Source: Polyangiaceae bacterium (GTDB lineage: Bacteria; Myxococcota_A; Polyangia; Polyangiales; Polyangiaceae). Taken from it: a stretch of DNA of 64,000 nucleotides. The stretch is taken from assembly GCA_013214025.1 (NCBI GenBank), contig JABSRN010000080.1, positions 62,001 to 126,000 on the forward strand. Direction: 5' to 3'. This document shows, piece by piece, positions 38,012 through 47,274 of this stretch. The position numbers and the translations under genes are program-made. The notes beneath the pieces are model-generated. The model made no database searches and was not told where the DNA came from. It was given only the letters and a program-made list of their open reading frames with translations. Position 1 is the stretch's first letter. Every line of letters starts with the position of its first letter.

Positions 38012-41000
38012 ATAACGAAAAGAAGCCAGCGTTCTGGCGCAGTTTGGCCGAATACGAAAACAACCCGGCTTTCCGTAAATTCGTAGAGCACGAGTTCGCT
38101 GCTCCCATCGAGGATACAGCCCCCAACTCTGCGGAGCGTCGTCGATTCATTCAATTGATGGGTGCGTCCTTCGCCCTCGCCGGCGCCACAGGTTGCCGCT
38201 GGGAAGAGGACCACATGTTGCCGCACTCGCGCCGCCCAGAGGGCGCGGTTCCCGGCGAGTCACGTTATTTTGCGACCACCATGGACATGGGCGGCAATGC
38301 CGTCGGTCTCCGGGTGAAGAGCTACGACGGACGCCCCATTAAAATCGACGGCAACCCCAACCACCCCGACAGCCTGGGCGCGGCCAACGTGTTCCACCAG
38401 GCTAGCGTTTTGGAGCTCTACGATCCCGACCGGAGTCCGAAACCCACGCGAAGTGGTGAGGACGTCGAGATGGCGGATTTCGACATCTTCGCCAAAAAGC
38501 ATTTTAGCGCCCTGCGCGGTGCTCGCGGTCAAGGCCTGCGAGTTCTCGCCAGCGCCAGCTCCTCCCCGAGTCAGTACCGATTGCGTCAGCAGTTCCTGAC
38601 CGCCTACCCGATGGCGGCTTGGCACGAGTACGAGCCCATCAACGATGACAATGCTCGCGATGGCTCCGCGCTGGCCTTCGGTGAGCCCCATGTCACCCAC
38701 TACAATCTAAAGGCCGCCAAGGTCATCGTTTGCCTCGACGCCGATTTGTTAGGGCCGTCCGGCATCCAGCACGGTCCCGGCTTCGCTGCGGGTCGTGAGC
38801 CAGAGACCGGCGACATGAGCCGGATCTATGCCATCGAAAGCAGCTACTCCGGCACGGGCATTGTGTCGGACCATCGCTTGCCCCTGCGTTCCGAGCTCGT
38901 CGGCGCCGTGGCAGCTCAACTTGACGCGGAGATCAGCCGCGTTCGTCGCAACCCGAAAGTGGTTGGGGCGGCCCAGGCTGCGCCGACCGCGGCATTCCTA
39001 AAGGACGAGCGAGTTAAAAAGTTCATCAGCGCGGTGGTCAAAGACCTCCTGGACAGCACCGGCAACGGTATCGTCGTCGCAGGTGCCCAGCAGCCTCCCG
39101 AGGTTCACGCGGTCGTTCACCGGCTCAATGCTCTCTTGGGCAACGTCGGCCGGACCGTAACCTACACCCCCGTGGTGGATCGGAGCCGCAAGAACTACAC
39201 GGAAAGCCTCAGCGCCCTCGTCGCCGATATGGCCGCTGGCAAGGTTACCACGCTCGTCGTGCTCGGTGGTAACCCCGTTTACAATAGCCCGGGCGATCAA
39301 GACTTCAGCGCTGCGCTCAATAAGGTAGAGACTTCGGTCCACCTGAGCTTGTTCCGAGACGAAACCTCGAGCGCTTGTTCTTGGCATGTGCCGATGGCGC
39401 ACTTCCTAGAGAGCTGGGGCGATGCCCGTTCTCGCAATGCGACCGTCAGTATCGTTCAGCCGCTCATTGCTCCTCTCTATGGGGGCAAGAGCGCCATCGA
39501 ACTGTTGGCGCTGATTCTTCGTTCGGGTCCTCAGGACGGTCTCGGTATCGTCAAGGCCACCCTCGGTCGACGTCTCGGCGACGAACGCTTGTGGCGCAAA
39601 GCTGTGCACGACGGCGTCGTGATGGCTTCCGCGATGGGCCCGGTCATGCCGGCTCTCAAGGAGATGCCCCTGATCGCCATGCCGAAGCACACGGAAAGCA
39701 CCGTAGGCAACGGCGAGTTGGAGATCACCTTCAACGCGGATGCGGCGCTGCACGACGGGCGTTACTCCAACATCGGTTGGCTCCAGGAGCTGCCCGACAC
39801 GATGACCAAACTGACGTGGGACAACGTCGCGTTGATTCACCCCACCACGGCGAAACAGCTCGGCATCAGGGACGCCACAATGACCACAGTCTCCGTGGGC
39901 GGCAAGAGCATCCAGATCCCTGTCATGGTGTCTCCGGGTCAGGCGGAAGATTCGATTCGTCTCAATCTCGGTTACGGCCGAACTCACGCAGGCGTCATCG
40001 GCGGCTCCGTGAAAGGCGGCATCGCTCCGGTGGGCGTCGACACCTACGCGCTCCGAAGCTCGACGGCGTTGCACTTCGCCAGCGGCGGTAAAATTACCAG
40101 CAACGGCGAGGCCGTGCTGCTGGCGACCACCCAGGACAAACACGCCATCGACCAGGCGGGCATTGATGCCACCCAAGAGCGTCTGCCGATGCTGGTGCGT
40201 CAGTCCACCCTTGAGGAGTACAAGAAGCACCCGGACTTCGTGCAGCATGCGGTTCACCACCCGAAGCTGCTCGCCCTCTGGGAGGAGCCCGTGCCCTATG
40301 ACGGGCACAAGTGGGGCCTAAGCGTCGACCTCAACAAGTGCAACTCTTGCAACGCCTGTGTTGTGGCTTGCAACGCCGAGAACAACATCCCCGTCGTCGG
40401 CAAAGAGCGAGTGCTCATGGGCCGGGAGATGCACTGGATTCGCATCGACCGTTACTTCAAGGGTCCGCCCGAGGATGTCGAGGCCGTCGCTCAACCCGTC
40501 ACCTGTCACCACTGCGACCACGCTCCCTGCGAGCAGGTGTGCCCGGTCGGCGCGACCATGCACAGTCGCGAGGGCCTGAACGACATGGTCTACAACCGCT
40601 GCATCGGCACGCGGTACTGCTCGAACAACTGTCCCTACAAGGTTCGTCGCTTCAACTACTTCAACTTCCACGAAGACATGAAGCAAGAGAAGAACGCCGT
40701 GAAGGCCATGGCTTTCAACCCTGAGGTGACGGTTCGTGTTCGTGGCGTCATGGAAAAGTGCACCTTCTGCGTGCAGCGAATCCAGAACGTCAAGATCAAG
40801 GCAAAGAACGCCCGGCGCCCCATCAAGGACGGCGAAATCAAGACGGCGTGCCAAGAAACCTGCCCGACCGGCGCCATTATCTTTGGTGACCTCAACGACA
40901 GGCAGAGCCAGGTGGCTCGCCTCCAGGCAGTACCTCGCTCCTACGCGATGCTCGCAGAACTCAACGTTCGGCCCCGGCTGAAATATATGGGTCGTGTCAA

Positions 41001-41025
41001 GAACACCAATCCGGAGCTCGGCTAA
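37999..41025 (+). CDS. actB: ActB: molybdopterin-like plus Fe-S protein of alternative complex III
   Basis: A 1008-residue protein starting at ATG 37999 inside the end of actA (the frame is open upstream but runs through actA). A twin-arginine-like signal [21 protein letters not shown] is at residues 47-67. Residues of about 75-750 resemble the catalytic domain of molybdopterin oxidoreductases, which in ActB has lost the cofactor. From residue 781 onwards comes a ferredoxin-like part with four cysteine clusters ([44 protein letters not shown] ... CQETCP) for iron-sulfur clusters. This fused B1-B2 layout is typical of ActB. It passes electrons from quinol to ActA. Confidence 0.95.
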   Translation: MSSVDNEKKPAFWRSLAEYENNPAFRKFVEHEFAAPIEDTAPNSAERRRFIQLMGASFALAGATGCRWEEDHMLPHSRRPEGAVPGESRYFATTMDMGGNAVGLRVKSYDGRPIKIDGNPNHPDSLGAANVFHQASVLELYDPDRSPKPTRSGEDVEMADFDIFAKKHFSALRGARGQGLRVLASASSSPSQYRLRQQFLTAYPMAAWHEYEPINDDNARDGSALAFGEPHVTHYNLKAAKVIVCLDADLLGPSGIQHGPGFAAGREPETGDMSRIYAIESSYSGTGIVSDHRLPLRSELVGAVAAQLDAEISRVRRNPKVVGAAQAAPTAAFLKDERVKKFISAVVKDLLDSTGNGIVVAGAQQPPEVHAVVHRLNALLGNVGRTVTYTPVVDRSRKNYTESLSALVADMAAGKVTTLVVLGGNPVYNSPGDQDFSAALNKVETSVHLSLFRDETSSACSWHVPMAHFLESWGDARSRNATVSIVQPLIAPLYGGKSAIELLALILRSGPQDGLGIVKATLGRRLGDERLWRKAVHDGVVMASAMGPVMPALKEMPLIAMPKHTESTVGNGELEITFNADAALHDGRYSNIGWLQELPDTMTKLTWDNVALIHPTTAKQLGIRDATMTTVSVGGKSIQIPVMVSPGQAEDSIRLNLGYGRTHAGVIGGSVKGGIAPVGVDTYALRSSTALHFASGGKITSNGEAVLLATTQDKHAIDQAGIDATQERLPMLVRQSTLEEYKKHPDFVQHAVHHPKLLALWEEPVPYDGHKWGLSVDLNKCNSCNACVVACNAENNIPVVGKERVLMGREMHWIRIDRYFKGPPEDVEAVAQPVTCHHCDHAPCEQVCPVGATMHSREGLNDMVYNRCIGTRYCSNNCPYKVRRFNYFNFHEDMKQEKNAVKAMAFNPEVTVRVRGVMEKCTFCVQRIQNVKIKAKNARRPIKDGEIKTACQETCPTGAIIFGDLNDRQSQVARLQAVPRSYAMLAELNVRPRLKYMGRVKNTNPELG

Positions 41026-41029
41026 ACCC

Positions 41030-42394
41030 ATGGCTCAAATTACGCACTACTCTCAGTGGCAGGACGCGCCGGCCGGCGACAACGAATTCGCCAAGATCAC
41101 GGACGCGGTCGTCCGCGTGGTGGAAACGCCTCGTCCTCCGCCAGCTTGGTACATGGCCTTCGCCTTGGCCCTCTCGTGGCTCGGCATTCTCCAGCTCTGC
41201 ATCGGCTTCCTGTTTTGGGAAGGCATCGGCATTTGGGGAAATATGCACCCCGTGGCCTGGGGTTGGCCCATCGTCAACTTCGTGTTTTGGGTTGGTATCG
41301 GCCACGCCGGCACGCTCATCAGCGCGGTGCTGTTCCTGTTCCGTCAGAACTGGCGAACAGCCATCAACCGTTCAGCTGAGGCCATGACGATCTTCGCGGT
41401 CATCTGTGCCCTACTGTTCCCCGGTATCCATATCGGTCGCCCCTGGCTGCCCTACTGGATGTTCCCGCTGCCCAACCAGATGGACCTCTGGCCGCAGTTC
41501 CGAAGCCCCTTGGCTTGGGACGTATTCGCAGTCGGTACCTACTTCACCGTGTCCTTGCTGTTTTGGTACATGGGCATGATTCCGGATCTCGCGACCATTC
41601 GGAACCGGGCAAAATCGACCCTGCGCCGCTTCATCTACGGCGCCCTCGCGATGGGTTGGCGTGGTTCTTCTCGCCAGTGGCATCGCTACGAGCGCGCCTA
41701 CTTGATTCTCGCAGCTCTCGCGACTCCCCTCGTGCTTTCCGTGCACTCAGTCGTTAGTTTCGACTTTGCGACCGCCCAGCTCCCGGGTTGGCATACGACT
41801 ATCTTCCCGCCGTACTTCGTTGCGGGAGCTATCTTCAGCGGTTTCGCGATGGTGGTCACGCTGCTTATACCAGCGCGGCAGTTCTTCGGTCTCAAGGGGC
41901 TGATTGAGATGAAACATCTGGACATGATGTGCCGCATCATCTTGGCGACGGGCACCATCGTTGGCTACGCCTACGCGATGGAGTTCTTCGTCGCCTGGTA
42001 CAGCGGCAGCCACTACGAAGGGTTCGCCTTCATCAACCGCGCCTTCGGCCCCTACGCTTGGGCCTACTGGACCATGGTGTCCTGCAACGTCATCTTCCCG
42101 CAGATGTTCTGGTTCAAGAAGATTCGAGGCAACCTCTGGGCCATGATGTTGATCTGCATCGTGGTGAACGTTGGCATGTGGTTCGAGCGCTTCGTGATTA
42201 TCGCGACCTCGCTTCATCGCGACTTCCTGCCGTCCTCCTGGGGTTACTTCATTCCCACCCCGTTCGACTTCCTCGTGCTGATGGGCAGCTTTGGCCTGTT
42301 CTTTACGCTGTTTCTGTTGTTTTGCCGATTCTTACCAATCGTCGCCATCGCAGAGATCAAGAGCGTTCACCCCGCAGCCCATGGAGATCACTGA
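41030..42394 (+). CDS. actC: ActC: NrfD-like quinol-binding membrane subunit
   Basis: A 454-residue integral membrane protein with about ten helices, of the NrfD/PsrC family; ActC binds menaquinol near the periplasmic face and is thought to contribute to proton translocation. Visible helices include [45 protein letters not shown] and [20 protein letters not shown]. The conserved HAGT motif is present. ATG 41030 is chosen, four bases after the actB stop; the frame is open 36 bases further but overlaps actB. The length fits ActC (about 450-480). Confidence 0.93.
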   Translation: MAQITHYSQWQDAPAGDNEFAKITDAVVRVVETPRPPPAWYMAFALALSWLGILQLCIGFLFWEGIGIWGNMHPVAWGWPIVNFVFWVGIGHAGTLISAVLFLFRQNWRTAINRSAEAMTIFAVICALLFPGIHIGRPWLPYWMFPLPNQMDLWPQFRSPLAWDVFAVGTYFTVSLLFWYMGMIPDLATIRNRAKSTLRRFIYGALAMGWRGSSRQWHRYERAYLILAALATPLVLSVHSVVSFDFATAQLPGWHTTIFPPYFVAGAIFSGFAMVVTLLIPARQFFGLKGLIEMKHLDMMCRIILATGTIVGYAYAMEFFVAWYSGSHYEGFAFINRAFGPYAWAYWTMVSCNVIFPQMFWFKKIRGNLWAMMLICIVVNVGMWFERFVIIATSLHRDFLPSSWGYFIPTPFDFLVLMGSFGLFFTLFLLFCRFLPIVAIAEIKSVHPAAHGDH

Positions 42395-42397
42395 ATC

Positions 42398-43675
42398 ATG
42401 AGTGACGAAGAATCCAAGAGCGAGTCGGCCATGGACAACACTGAGGACAAGCCCAAGAGTGACGCTCCCACCACCGCTAACGGCGAGCCGCTGCACGGCG
42501 TGTTGGCCGAGTACCACACTCCCAAAGAACTTCTGGCGGCAGCCGAGAAGATCCGCGATGCGGGCTACACCGTTTGGGATACCTACAGCCCGTTCCCCGT
42601 ACACGGGATAGAAAAGGCTCAGGGCATTCCTTGGACCATTCTTCCCTGGTTGGTGTTTGGCGCCGGCTGCACGGGGCTGACGGTCGGGCTGGGAATGCAG
42701 CTGTGGACCAACGGTGTCGACTACAAGTACCTGATCAGCGGCAAGCCGTTTTTCAGTATTGCGGCTAATATCCCCATTACCTTCGAAATTACCGTGCTCT
42801 TCAGTGCGTTGACTGCCTTCGGTGGCATGCTCGCATTGAACCGGCTCCCCAAGCCGTCTCACGCACTCGATCACGTGGAGCGCTTCAACCGCGTCACGGA
42901 CGACCGCTTCTTTGCTCTCATTGAAGCGACGGATCCGAAGTTCGACGACACGGCGACCCGCACTTTGATCGCCGAGACGAGCCCGCACCACGTAGAAGAC
43001 GTTCCGGCGGACACTCGCTCCGAGAATTTGCCGAAGTTTTTTACGTACGTGGCTGCCTTCTTGGCGCTCACGGCTTTGATTCCTCTGGGTTACGCCTACA
43101 GCGTTCGTGGAACGACGAGCACTCAGCCTCGTATCCACATCGTGCCGGACATGGACTTTCAGCAGAAGTTCAAGCCCCAGCGCGGGAACCCCTTCTTCGA
43201 GGACGGCCGGGCGATGCGTCCGCAAATCGAAGGCACGGTCGCGAGCGGGGATCTGCAAGACGATTCTCACTTCTACCGAGGCAAGGTCGGCAAAGCCTGG
43301 GCTCGGACCTTCCCCAGTCGGTTCACGCCGAATGAAGCGGCCATGCAGCGCGGCCGCGAGCGCTACGACATTTTCTGCGTGCCCTGCCACAGCGTGACCG
43401 GAAACGGCTCGGGCATCGTGGCGCAGCATGCTCTCGAACTGGCCGAGGGAACCTGGATCCCGCCGACAAATCTAACGCTGGCCAACATCAAGCAACAGCC
43501 CGTTGGCGAGCTGTACAACACGATCACCCACGGCATTCGCAACATGCCCGCCTACGGGAGCCAGATCGATCCGGAGGATCGTTGGGCGATCGTCCTTTAC
43601 GTCCGCGCCCTACAGCGCGCCCAGGCCGGCAACGTGAGCCACGTCCCGGCAGCCAAACGCGCAGGCCTGAAGTAG
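42398..43675 (+). CDS. actDE: ActD-ActE fusion: membrane subunit and monoheme cytochrome c of alternative complex III
   Basis: A 425-residue single chain. Residues 33-200 match ActD (DUF3341): HGVLAEYHTPKELLAAAEKIRDAGY, then two membrane helices (80-103 and 125-148). A third helix at 212-234 leads into a periplasmic monoheme cytochrome c domain with CVPCH at 327-331 and a Met-ligand candidate in IRNMPAYG near residue 385, which is ActE. In many genomes actD and actE are separate genes. No stop, frameshift or ribosome binding site lies between the parts, so this looks like a true fusion. It starts four bases after the actC stop. Confidence 0.9.
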   Translation: MSDEESKSESAMDNTEDKPKSDAPTTANGEPLHGVLAEYHTPKELLAAAEKIRDAGYTVWDTYSPFPVHGIEKAQGIPWTILPWLVFGAGCTGLTVGLGMQLWTNGVDYKYLISGKPFFSIAANIPITFEITVLFSALTAFGGMLALNRLPKPSHALDHVERFNRVTDDRFFALIEATDPKFDDTATRTLIAETSPHHVEDVPADTRSENLPKFFTYVAAFLALTALIPLGYAYSVRGTTSTQPRIHIVPDMDFQQKFKPQRGNPFFEDGRAMRPQIEGTVASGDLQDDSHFYRGKVGKAWARTFPSRFTPNEAAMQRGRERYDIFCVPCHSVTGNGSGIVAQHALELAEGTWIPPTNLTLANIKQQPVGELYNTITHGIRNMPAYGSQIDPEDRWAIVLYVRALQRAQAGNVSHVPAAKRAGLK

Positions 43676-43687
43676 GCGGAGAATCTG

Positions 43688-44917
43688 ATGGCAAACGCAA
43701 ATAATACCACCGATGACGTCATCGTCCTCAACGAAGAGGGCGCCAAGTTCGGCCGTGCCATGCTGATTGCCGGGCTCGTCCTGATCGCTGTCGGCGTCGG
43801 CGTCGGCTTGAGTTTTGACACTCGCGGACTCAAGGGTCTGCTCCACTCCTACTTGATCGCATTCATGTACGTGCTCAGCCTTGGGCTCGGACTGTTGTGG
43901 ATTGTCATCATCCAGCACCTCAGCAAGGCCAGGTGGAGCGTCGTTGTTCGACGCGTGGCCGAGGTGCTCGCAGCGGGCTTGCCCATTGTCTGCGCGCTGG
44001 GCTTGGGCATCATCATTCCGATGTGGTTGCACAACGCCGATCTGTACATCTGGGTTGATCACGAGTTGGTACAAAACGATCACTTGCTGCATCACAAGGC
44101 GCCGTATCTCAACGTGTCGTTTTTTACCGTGCGCTGTGCGGTGTACTTCGCCTTCTGGGGCGGCCTGTCCACCTTCTTCTTGAAGACCAGCGTCCGTCAG
44201 GATGAGACGGGCAAGGCAGAGCTCAGTGGGCTGATGCACGGAGTGAGCGCTCCGGCGATGATCCTCTTTGCCATCACGCTGACCTTCGCGTCGATTGACT
44301 TCCTGATGTCCCTCGACCCGACCTGGTTCAGCACGATGTTCGGCGTCTACTACTTCGCTGGTTGCATCATGAGTGGTCATGCCCTCTGGGCCTTGTCCCT
44401 GATGTGGCTGCAGAGCCATGGGCACATCACCACGAGCGTGACCGCAGAGCACTACCAGGACATCGGCAAGATGATGTTCGGCTTCGTGGTCTTCTGGGCC
44501 TACGTCGGATTCTCGCAGTTCATGCTCATCTGGTACGCTGACATTCCCGAGGAAACTCACTGGTACCATTGGCGCTTTGAGGAGCCCTGGAAACAGGTAT
44601 CCATCGCGCTGCTGATCGGTCACTTCGTGTTGCCGTTCCTCGGCCTGATGTCGCGCTGGGTGAAGCGCAAGAAGGTGTCATTGGCCTTTTGGTGTATCTG
44701 GCTACTCATCGTCCAGTACATCGACATGTTCTGGCTCGTTTACCCGAACGGCGAAGCCGCCGATCGAGTTCCGCCGAGCGCCCTAGTGGACCTGACCTTG
44801 GCAGCAGGCATGGTGGCTCTATTCCTCGGCAGCGCCATCCGACGCGCCGCGGGCATCAATCTCATTCCGACCAAAGATCCGGCGCTTAGCGATTCGCTAG
44901 CGTTCCACAACATCTAG
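43688..44917 (+). CDS. actF: ActF: second NrfD-like membrane subunit of alternative complex III
   Basis: A 409-residue integral membrane protein with about ten helices, a paralogue of ActC. Recognisable parts are AMLIAGLVLIAVGVGVGLSF, SYLIAFMYVLSLGLGLLWIVIIQHL (with the conserved His at the end of the helix), TFASIDFLMSLDPTWFSTMFGVYYFAG and WYADIPEETHWYHWR. In ACIII, ActC and ActF form the membrane core. GGAG lies seven bases before ATG 43688, twelve bases after the actDE stop. It is the last canonical act gene. Confidence 0.93.
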   Translation: MANANNTTDDVIVLNEEGAKFGRAMLIAGLVLIAVGVGVGLSFDTRGLKGLLHSYLIAFMYVLSLGLGLLWIVIIQHLSKARWSVVVRRVAEVLAAGLPIVCALGLGIIIPMWLHNADLYIWVDHELVQNDHLLHHKAPYLNVSFFTVRCAVYFAFWGGLSTFFLKTSVRQDETGKAELSGLMHGVSAPAMILFAITLTFASIDFLMSLDPTWFSTMFGVYYFAGCIMSGHALWALSLMWLQSHGHITTSVTAEHYQDIGKMMFGFVVFWAYVGFSQFMLIWYADIPEETHWYHWRFEEPWKQVSIALLIGHFVLPFLGLMSRWVKRKKVSLAFWCIWLLIVQYIDMFWLVYPNGEAADRVPPSALVDLTLAAGMVALFLGSAIRRAAGINLIPTKDPALSDSLAFHNI

Positions 44918-44925
44918 AGGACGAT

Positions 44926-45465
44926 ATGTCAGCGCAAGACACGTCAGTCGAAATCAGAGAGCCAGGCGTTGGCCTGCTCGGTCCGGCCCTCATCATGGGT
45001 GCCTTGGGCATCTTCGCGGTCATCCTGGCGATCAGCGGCATGGCCCAGAAACCCGTTCTTAGCACTCGGGCAGCCGAGGGCGCCGAGATCAAGGACCAGC
45101 AGCGGGCGGAGATCGAGTCTGACTACTCCTGGATCAGCAAAGGTCGAGGCGTGGTTCACGTGCCCATCGACAAAGCGATGGCGGCCGTAGTCGAGGAGAT
45201 TCGAAAGAATCCCGCGGCGGCAACTCCGGCGGCTCCCGATGAGGATGACGCTGGCGCCCCGGACGCAGCGGTCGAACCCGTCGAAGAAGCGGAGCCGGCA
45301 GAAGAGAAGAAAGCCGAGCCTGCCAAGGTGGCTCCGAAGCTGGCAGTACCTGTCAAGGTTGCTCCGAAGCCGGCAGTACCTGCCAAGGTCGCTCCGAATC
45401 CGGTGGCACCTGTCAAGGCAGCGCCGCCTGCACCGGCAGCGCCCGCACCCAAGCTCTCTCCCTGA
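44926..45465 (+). CDS. Small single-pass membrane protein at the end of the act operon
   Basis: A 179-residue protein, eight bases after actF, with AGAGG before the ATG. One membrane helix lies at residues 16-38 (GLLGPALIMGALGIFAVILAI). It is followed by a conserved-looking segment YSWISKGRGVVHVPIDKAMAAVVEE; similar Y-W-x-G-V-V-x-I-P-I-x-x-A-M segments occur in small proteins encoded next to ACIII and cytochrome oxidase genes. The rest is a Glu/Ala-rich and Pro/Ala/Lys-rich periplasmic tail encoded partly by three 30-base tandem repeats. A role as an accessory or assembly subunit of ACIII is inferred from position only. Confidence 0.75.
   Translation: MSAQDTSVEIREPGVGLLGPALIMGALGIFAVILAISGMAQKPVLSTRAAEGAEIKDQQRAEIESDYSWISKGRGVVHVPIDKAMAAVVEEIRKNPAAATPAAPDEDDAGAPDAAVEPVEEAEPAEEKKAEPAKVAPKLAVPVKVAPKPAVPAKVAPNPVAPVKAAPPAPAAPAPKLSP
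45325..45414 (+). repeat. Three 30-bp tandem repeats in the act-operon small protein
   Basis: Units begin at 45325, 45355 and 45385, each starting AAGGT.GCTCCGAA and encoding a KVAPKxAVPV-type decapeptide. The copies differ at a few positions. The repeats lengthen a Pro-rich, probably extended, periplasmic tail. Confidence 0.8.
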
Positions 45466-45486
45466 GCCCCAGCGAAAGCGAGGAGC

Positions 45487-45523
45487 CAACGGGTGTCTGA
45501 AGTCAGGCACCCGTTGTGCATTT
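45487..45523 (+). terminator. Hairpin terminator of the act operon
   Basis: A 13-bp stem (45487-45499 with 45504-45516, one G-U pair) with a four-base loop lies 21 bases after the last stop of the operon and is followed by TGCATTT. The T-run is short, but position and stability fit a terminator. Confidence 0.65.
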
Positions 45524-45686
45524 AGGGTCGTGATTACGGGACTGCGGATCCTAGCGGCGTTGACCGCGCCACGGCTCGGGTCTGACTCGCGGGCATAACT
45601 CTCAGCGATAACGCCCGGCAATAGCCTGGGAGGCCGTTCGGAGCAGCGGTCGACACAGTCCGGGGCTTGAGCTAGATCCTCTAGCC

Positions 45687-47273
45687 GTGAAGGGGACTAG
45701 AACCGCGCTGACCCAACGTTGGTACGACGAGGGCTTCTATTCGAAGTTAACGCTCCGCGACCGCATGGAGAGCGCGGTCGCCGATTTCGGTTCGTTAGAA
45801 TTTCGCGTCGTTTCCGCTGTGCGCCCTGCGGTGACAACTCAGTTGGAGTTGATGACTCGCGGACGAGATCTTGCTGGCAGCTTGCTAGATTTAGGTCTGG
45901 TCCCAGGAGACATCGTGGCCCTTCAGCTGCCGAACTGGATCGAAGGGGCGGTGATGTACCACGCGTGCCTGCAGATCGGACTGGTAGTTCTGCCTATAGT
46001 CCATATCTACGGCACTCCCGAAGTCGATCAGATCCTCGCTTCCTCGGGGGCTCGAGCGATTGTTACGCCGGATAGTTTTCGGTCGGTGGACTACACGACC
46101 CGTGGCTACCAGACCCGTGACGACCTGCGGTGGATCGTGGTCGGGGAGACGCCAGAGGGCGCCCACAATTTTGCGGCGCTTGAGGCTCGTGGGCACCGGA
46201 ACTATCAGCGCCCAGAGCTGAGCCCTGACGACGTGCACATCACGAACTATACGTCGGGGACGACGGCAGAAGCCAAAGGTGTGTTGCACACACACAACTC
46301 CCTGTGGGCGGAGAGTCTTCAGCTCAACGCGGCGTCCCAGGTCCCCCGGGGCCTCGGAATCAGTCTCTCGCCGAACCCCCTCGGTCACATCGGTGGCCTG
46401 ATCGCCAATATCCTGTTGCCGCTGTTTCACGGGCGGTCGCTGATCATGGTCGACGCATGGGACCCCGGCGAAGCCCTGTCGCTGATGCAGCAGTATCGAG
46501 TCACAGCTTCCGGCGGGGCTCCGTACTTTCTAGCGAGCCTGCTCGACCATCCAGATTTCGCGAGCTTCGATTTGGAGCGAATGGACATCTATGGTTGCGG
46601 CGGAGCTGGGGTCGCACCGGGACTCATCGAGCAGGCCGACGCGGTCGGGTGGCGCGCGTACCGATCCTATGGTTCGACGGAACATCCCTCGGTGACCGTG
46701 AGCTCGGTGGAGGCTCCCTTGGAGAAGCGAGCCTATACCGACGGCTTGGCGGGCAAGGGGACAGAGCTCCGGATCGTCGACGAGGGTGGCGCCACTGTCC
46801 CGACGGGCACTGCTGGGTGCATACTGAGCATCGGCCCGGATATGTGCGTGGGCTATCGCGATGAGGAGCACAACTCTGCGTTCAGTAATGACGGTTGGTT
46901 TGACACCGGGGACATCGGCAAGTTGGATGACGAGGGCTATCTGACCATCACCGACCGAGTCAAAGACATCATCATTCGCGGGGGCGAAAATATCTCCGCC
47001 CAAGAAGTGGAAAACATCTTGGTGTTGCATCCCCATGTCGCCGAAGCGGCCGCCATCGCCGTGCCTGATGAAAAATTCGGTGAGCGTGTATGCGCAGTGG
47101 TGCGATTGGCTAGCGGTCAAAGCTTCGGCTTCGAGGAGCTGCAGGCACATTTCCAAAAGAGTGGCGTGGCGAAACAGAAGACGCCCGAGCGCCTGGAAAC
47201 GGTGAAGGATTTTCCCCGTACTCCTGCCGGCAAGGTGAAAAAATTCGTGTTGCGCGATCGCTACGGGAGCTGA
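45687..47273 (+). CDS. Acyl-CoA ligase (AMP-forming), cyclohexanecarboxylate-CoA ligase-like
   Basis: A 528-residue ANL-superfamily enzyme starting at GTG 45687. It adenylates a carboxylic acid with ATP and transfers it to CoA. The P-loop is YTSGTTAEAKGVLHTH, where the usual GxPKG is AEAKG; the TAxxKGVLHTHN variant occurs in the cyclohexanecarboxylate/cyclohexene-carboxylate ligase group. Other motifs are GSTEHPSVTVS (A5), WFDTGDIGKLDDEGYLTITDR (A7/A8 hinge) and the catalytic lysine segment PRTPAGKVKKFVLRD (A10). The substrate may be an alicyclic or branched acid rather than a standard fatty acid, which is inference. It is a single gene, preceded by about 160 bases without structure after the act terminator. 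Confidence 0.85.
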   Translation: MKGTRTALTQRWYDEGFYSKLTLRDRMESAVADFGSLEFRVVSAVRPAVTTQLELMTRGRDLAGSLLDLGLVPGDIVALQLPNWIEGAVMYHACLQIGLVVLPIVHIYGTPEVDQILASSGARAIVTPDSFRSVDYTTRGYQTRDDLRWIVVGETPEGAHNFAALEARGHRNYQRPELSPDDVHITNYTSGTTAEAKGVLHTHNSLWAESLQLNAASQVPRGLGISLSPNPLGHIGGLIANILLPLFHGRSLIMVDAWDPGEALSLMQQYRVTASGGAPYFLASLLDHPDFASFDLERMDIYGCGGAGVAPGLIEQADAVGWRAYRSYGSTEHPSVTVSSVEAPLEKRAYTDGLAGKGTELRIVDEGGATVPTGTAGCILSIGPDMCVGYRDEEHNSAFSNDGWFDTGDIGKLDDEGYLTITDRVKDIIIRGGENISAQEVENILVLHPHVAEAAAIAVPDEKFGERVCAVVRLASGQSFGFEELQAHFQKSGVAKQKTPERLETVKDFPRTPAGKVKKFVLRDRYGS

Positions 47274-47274
47274 G

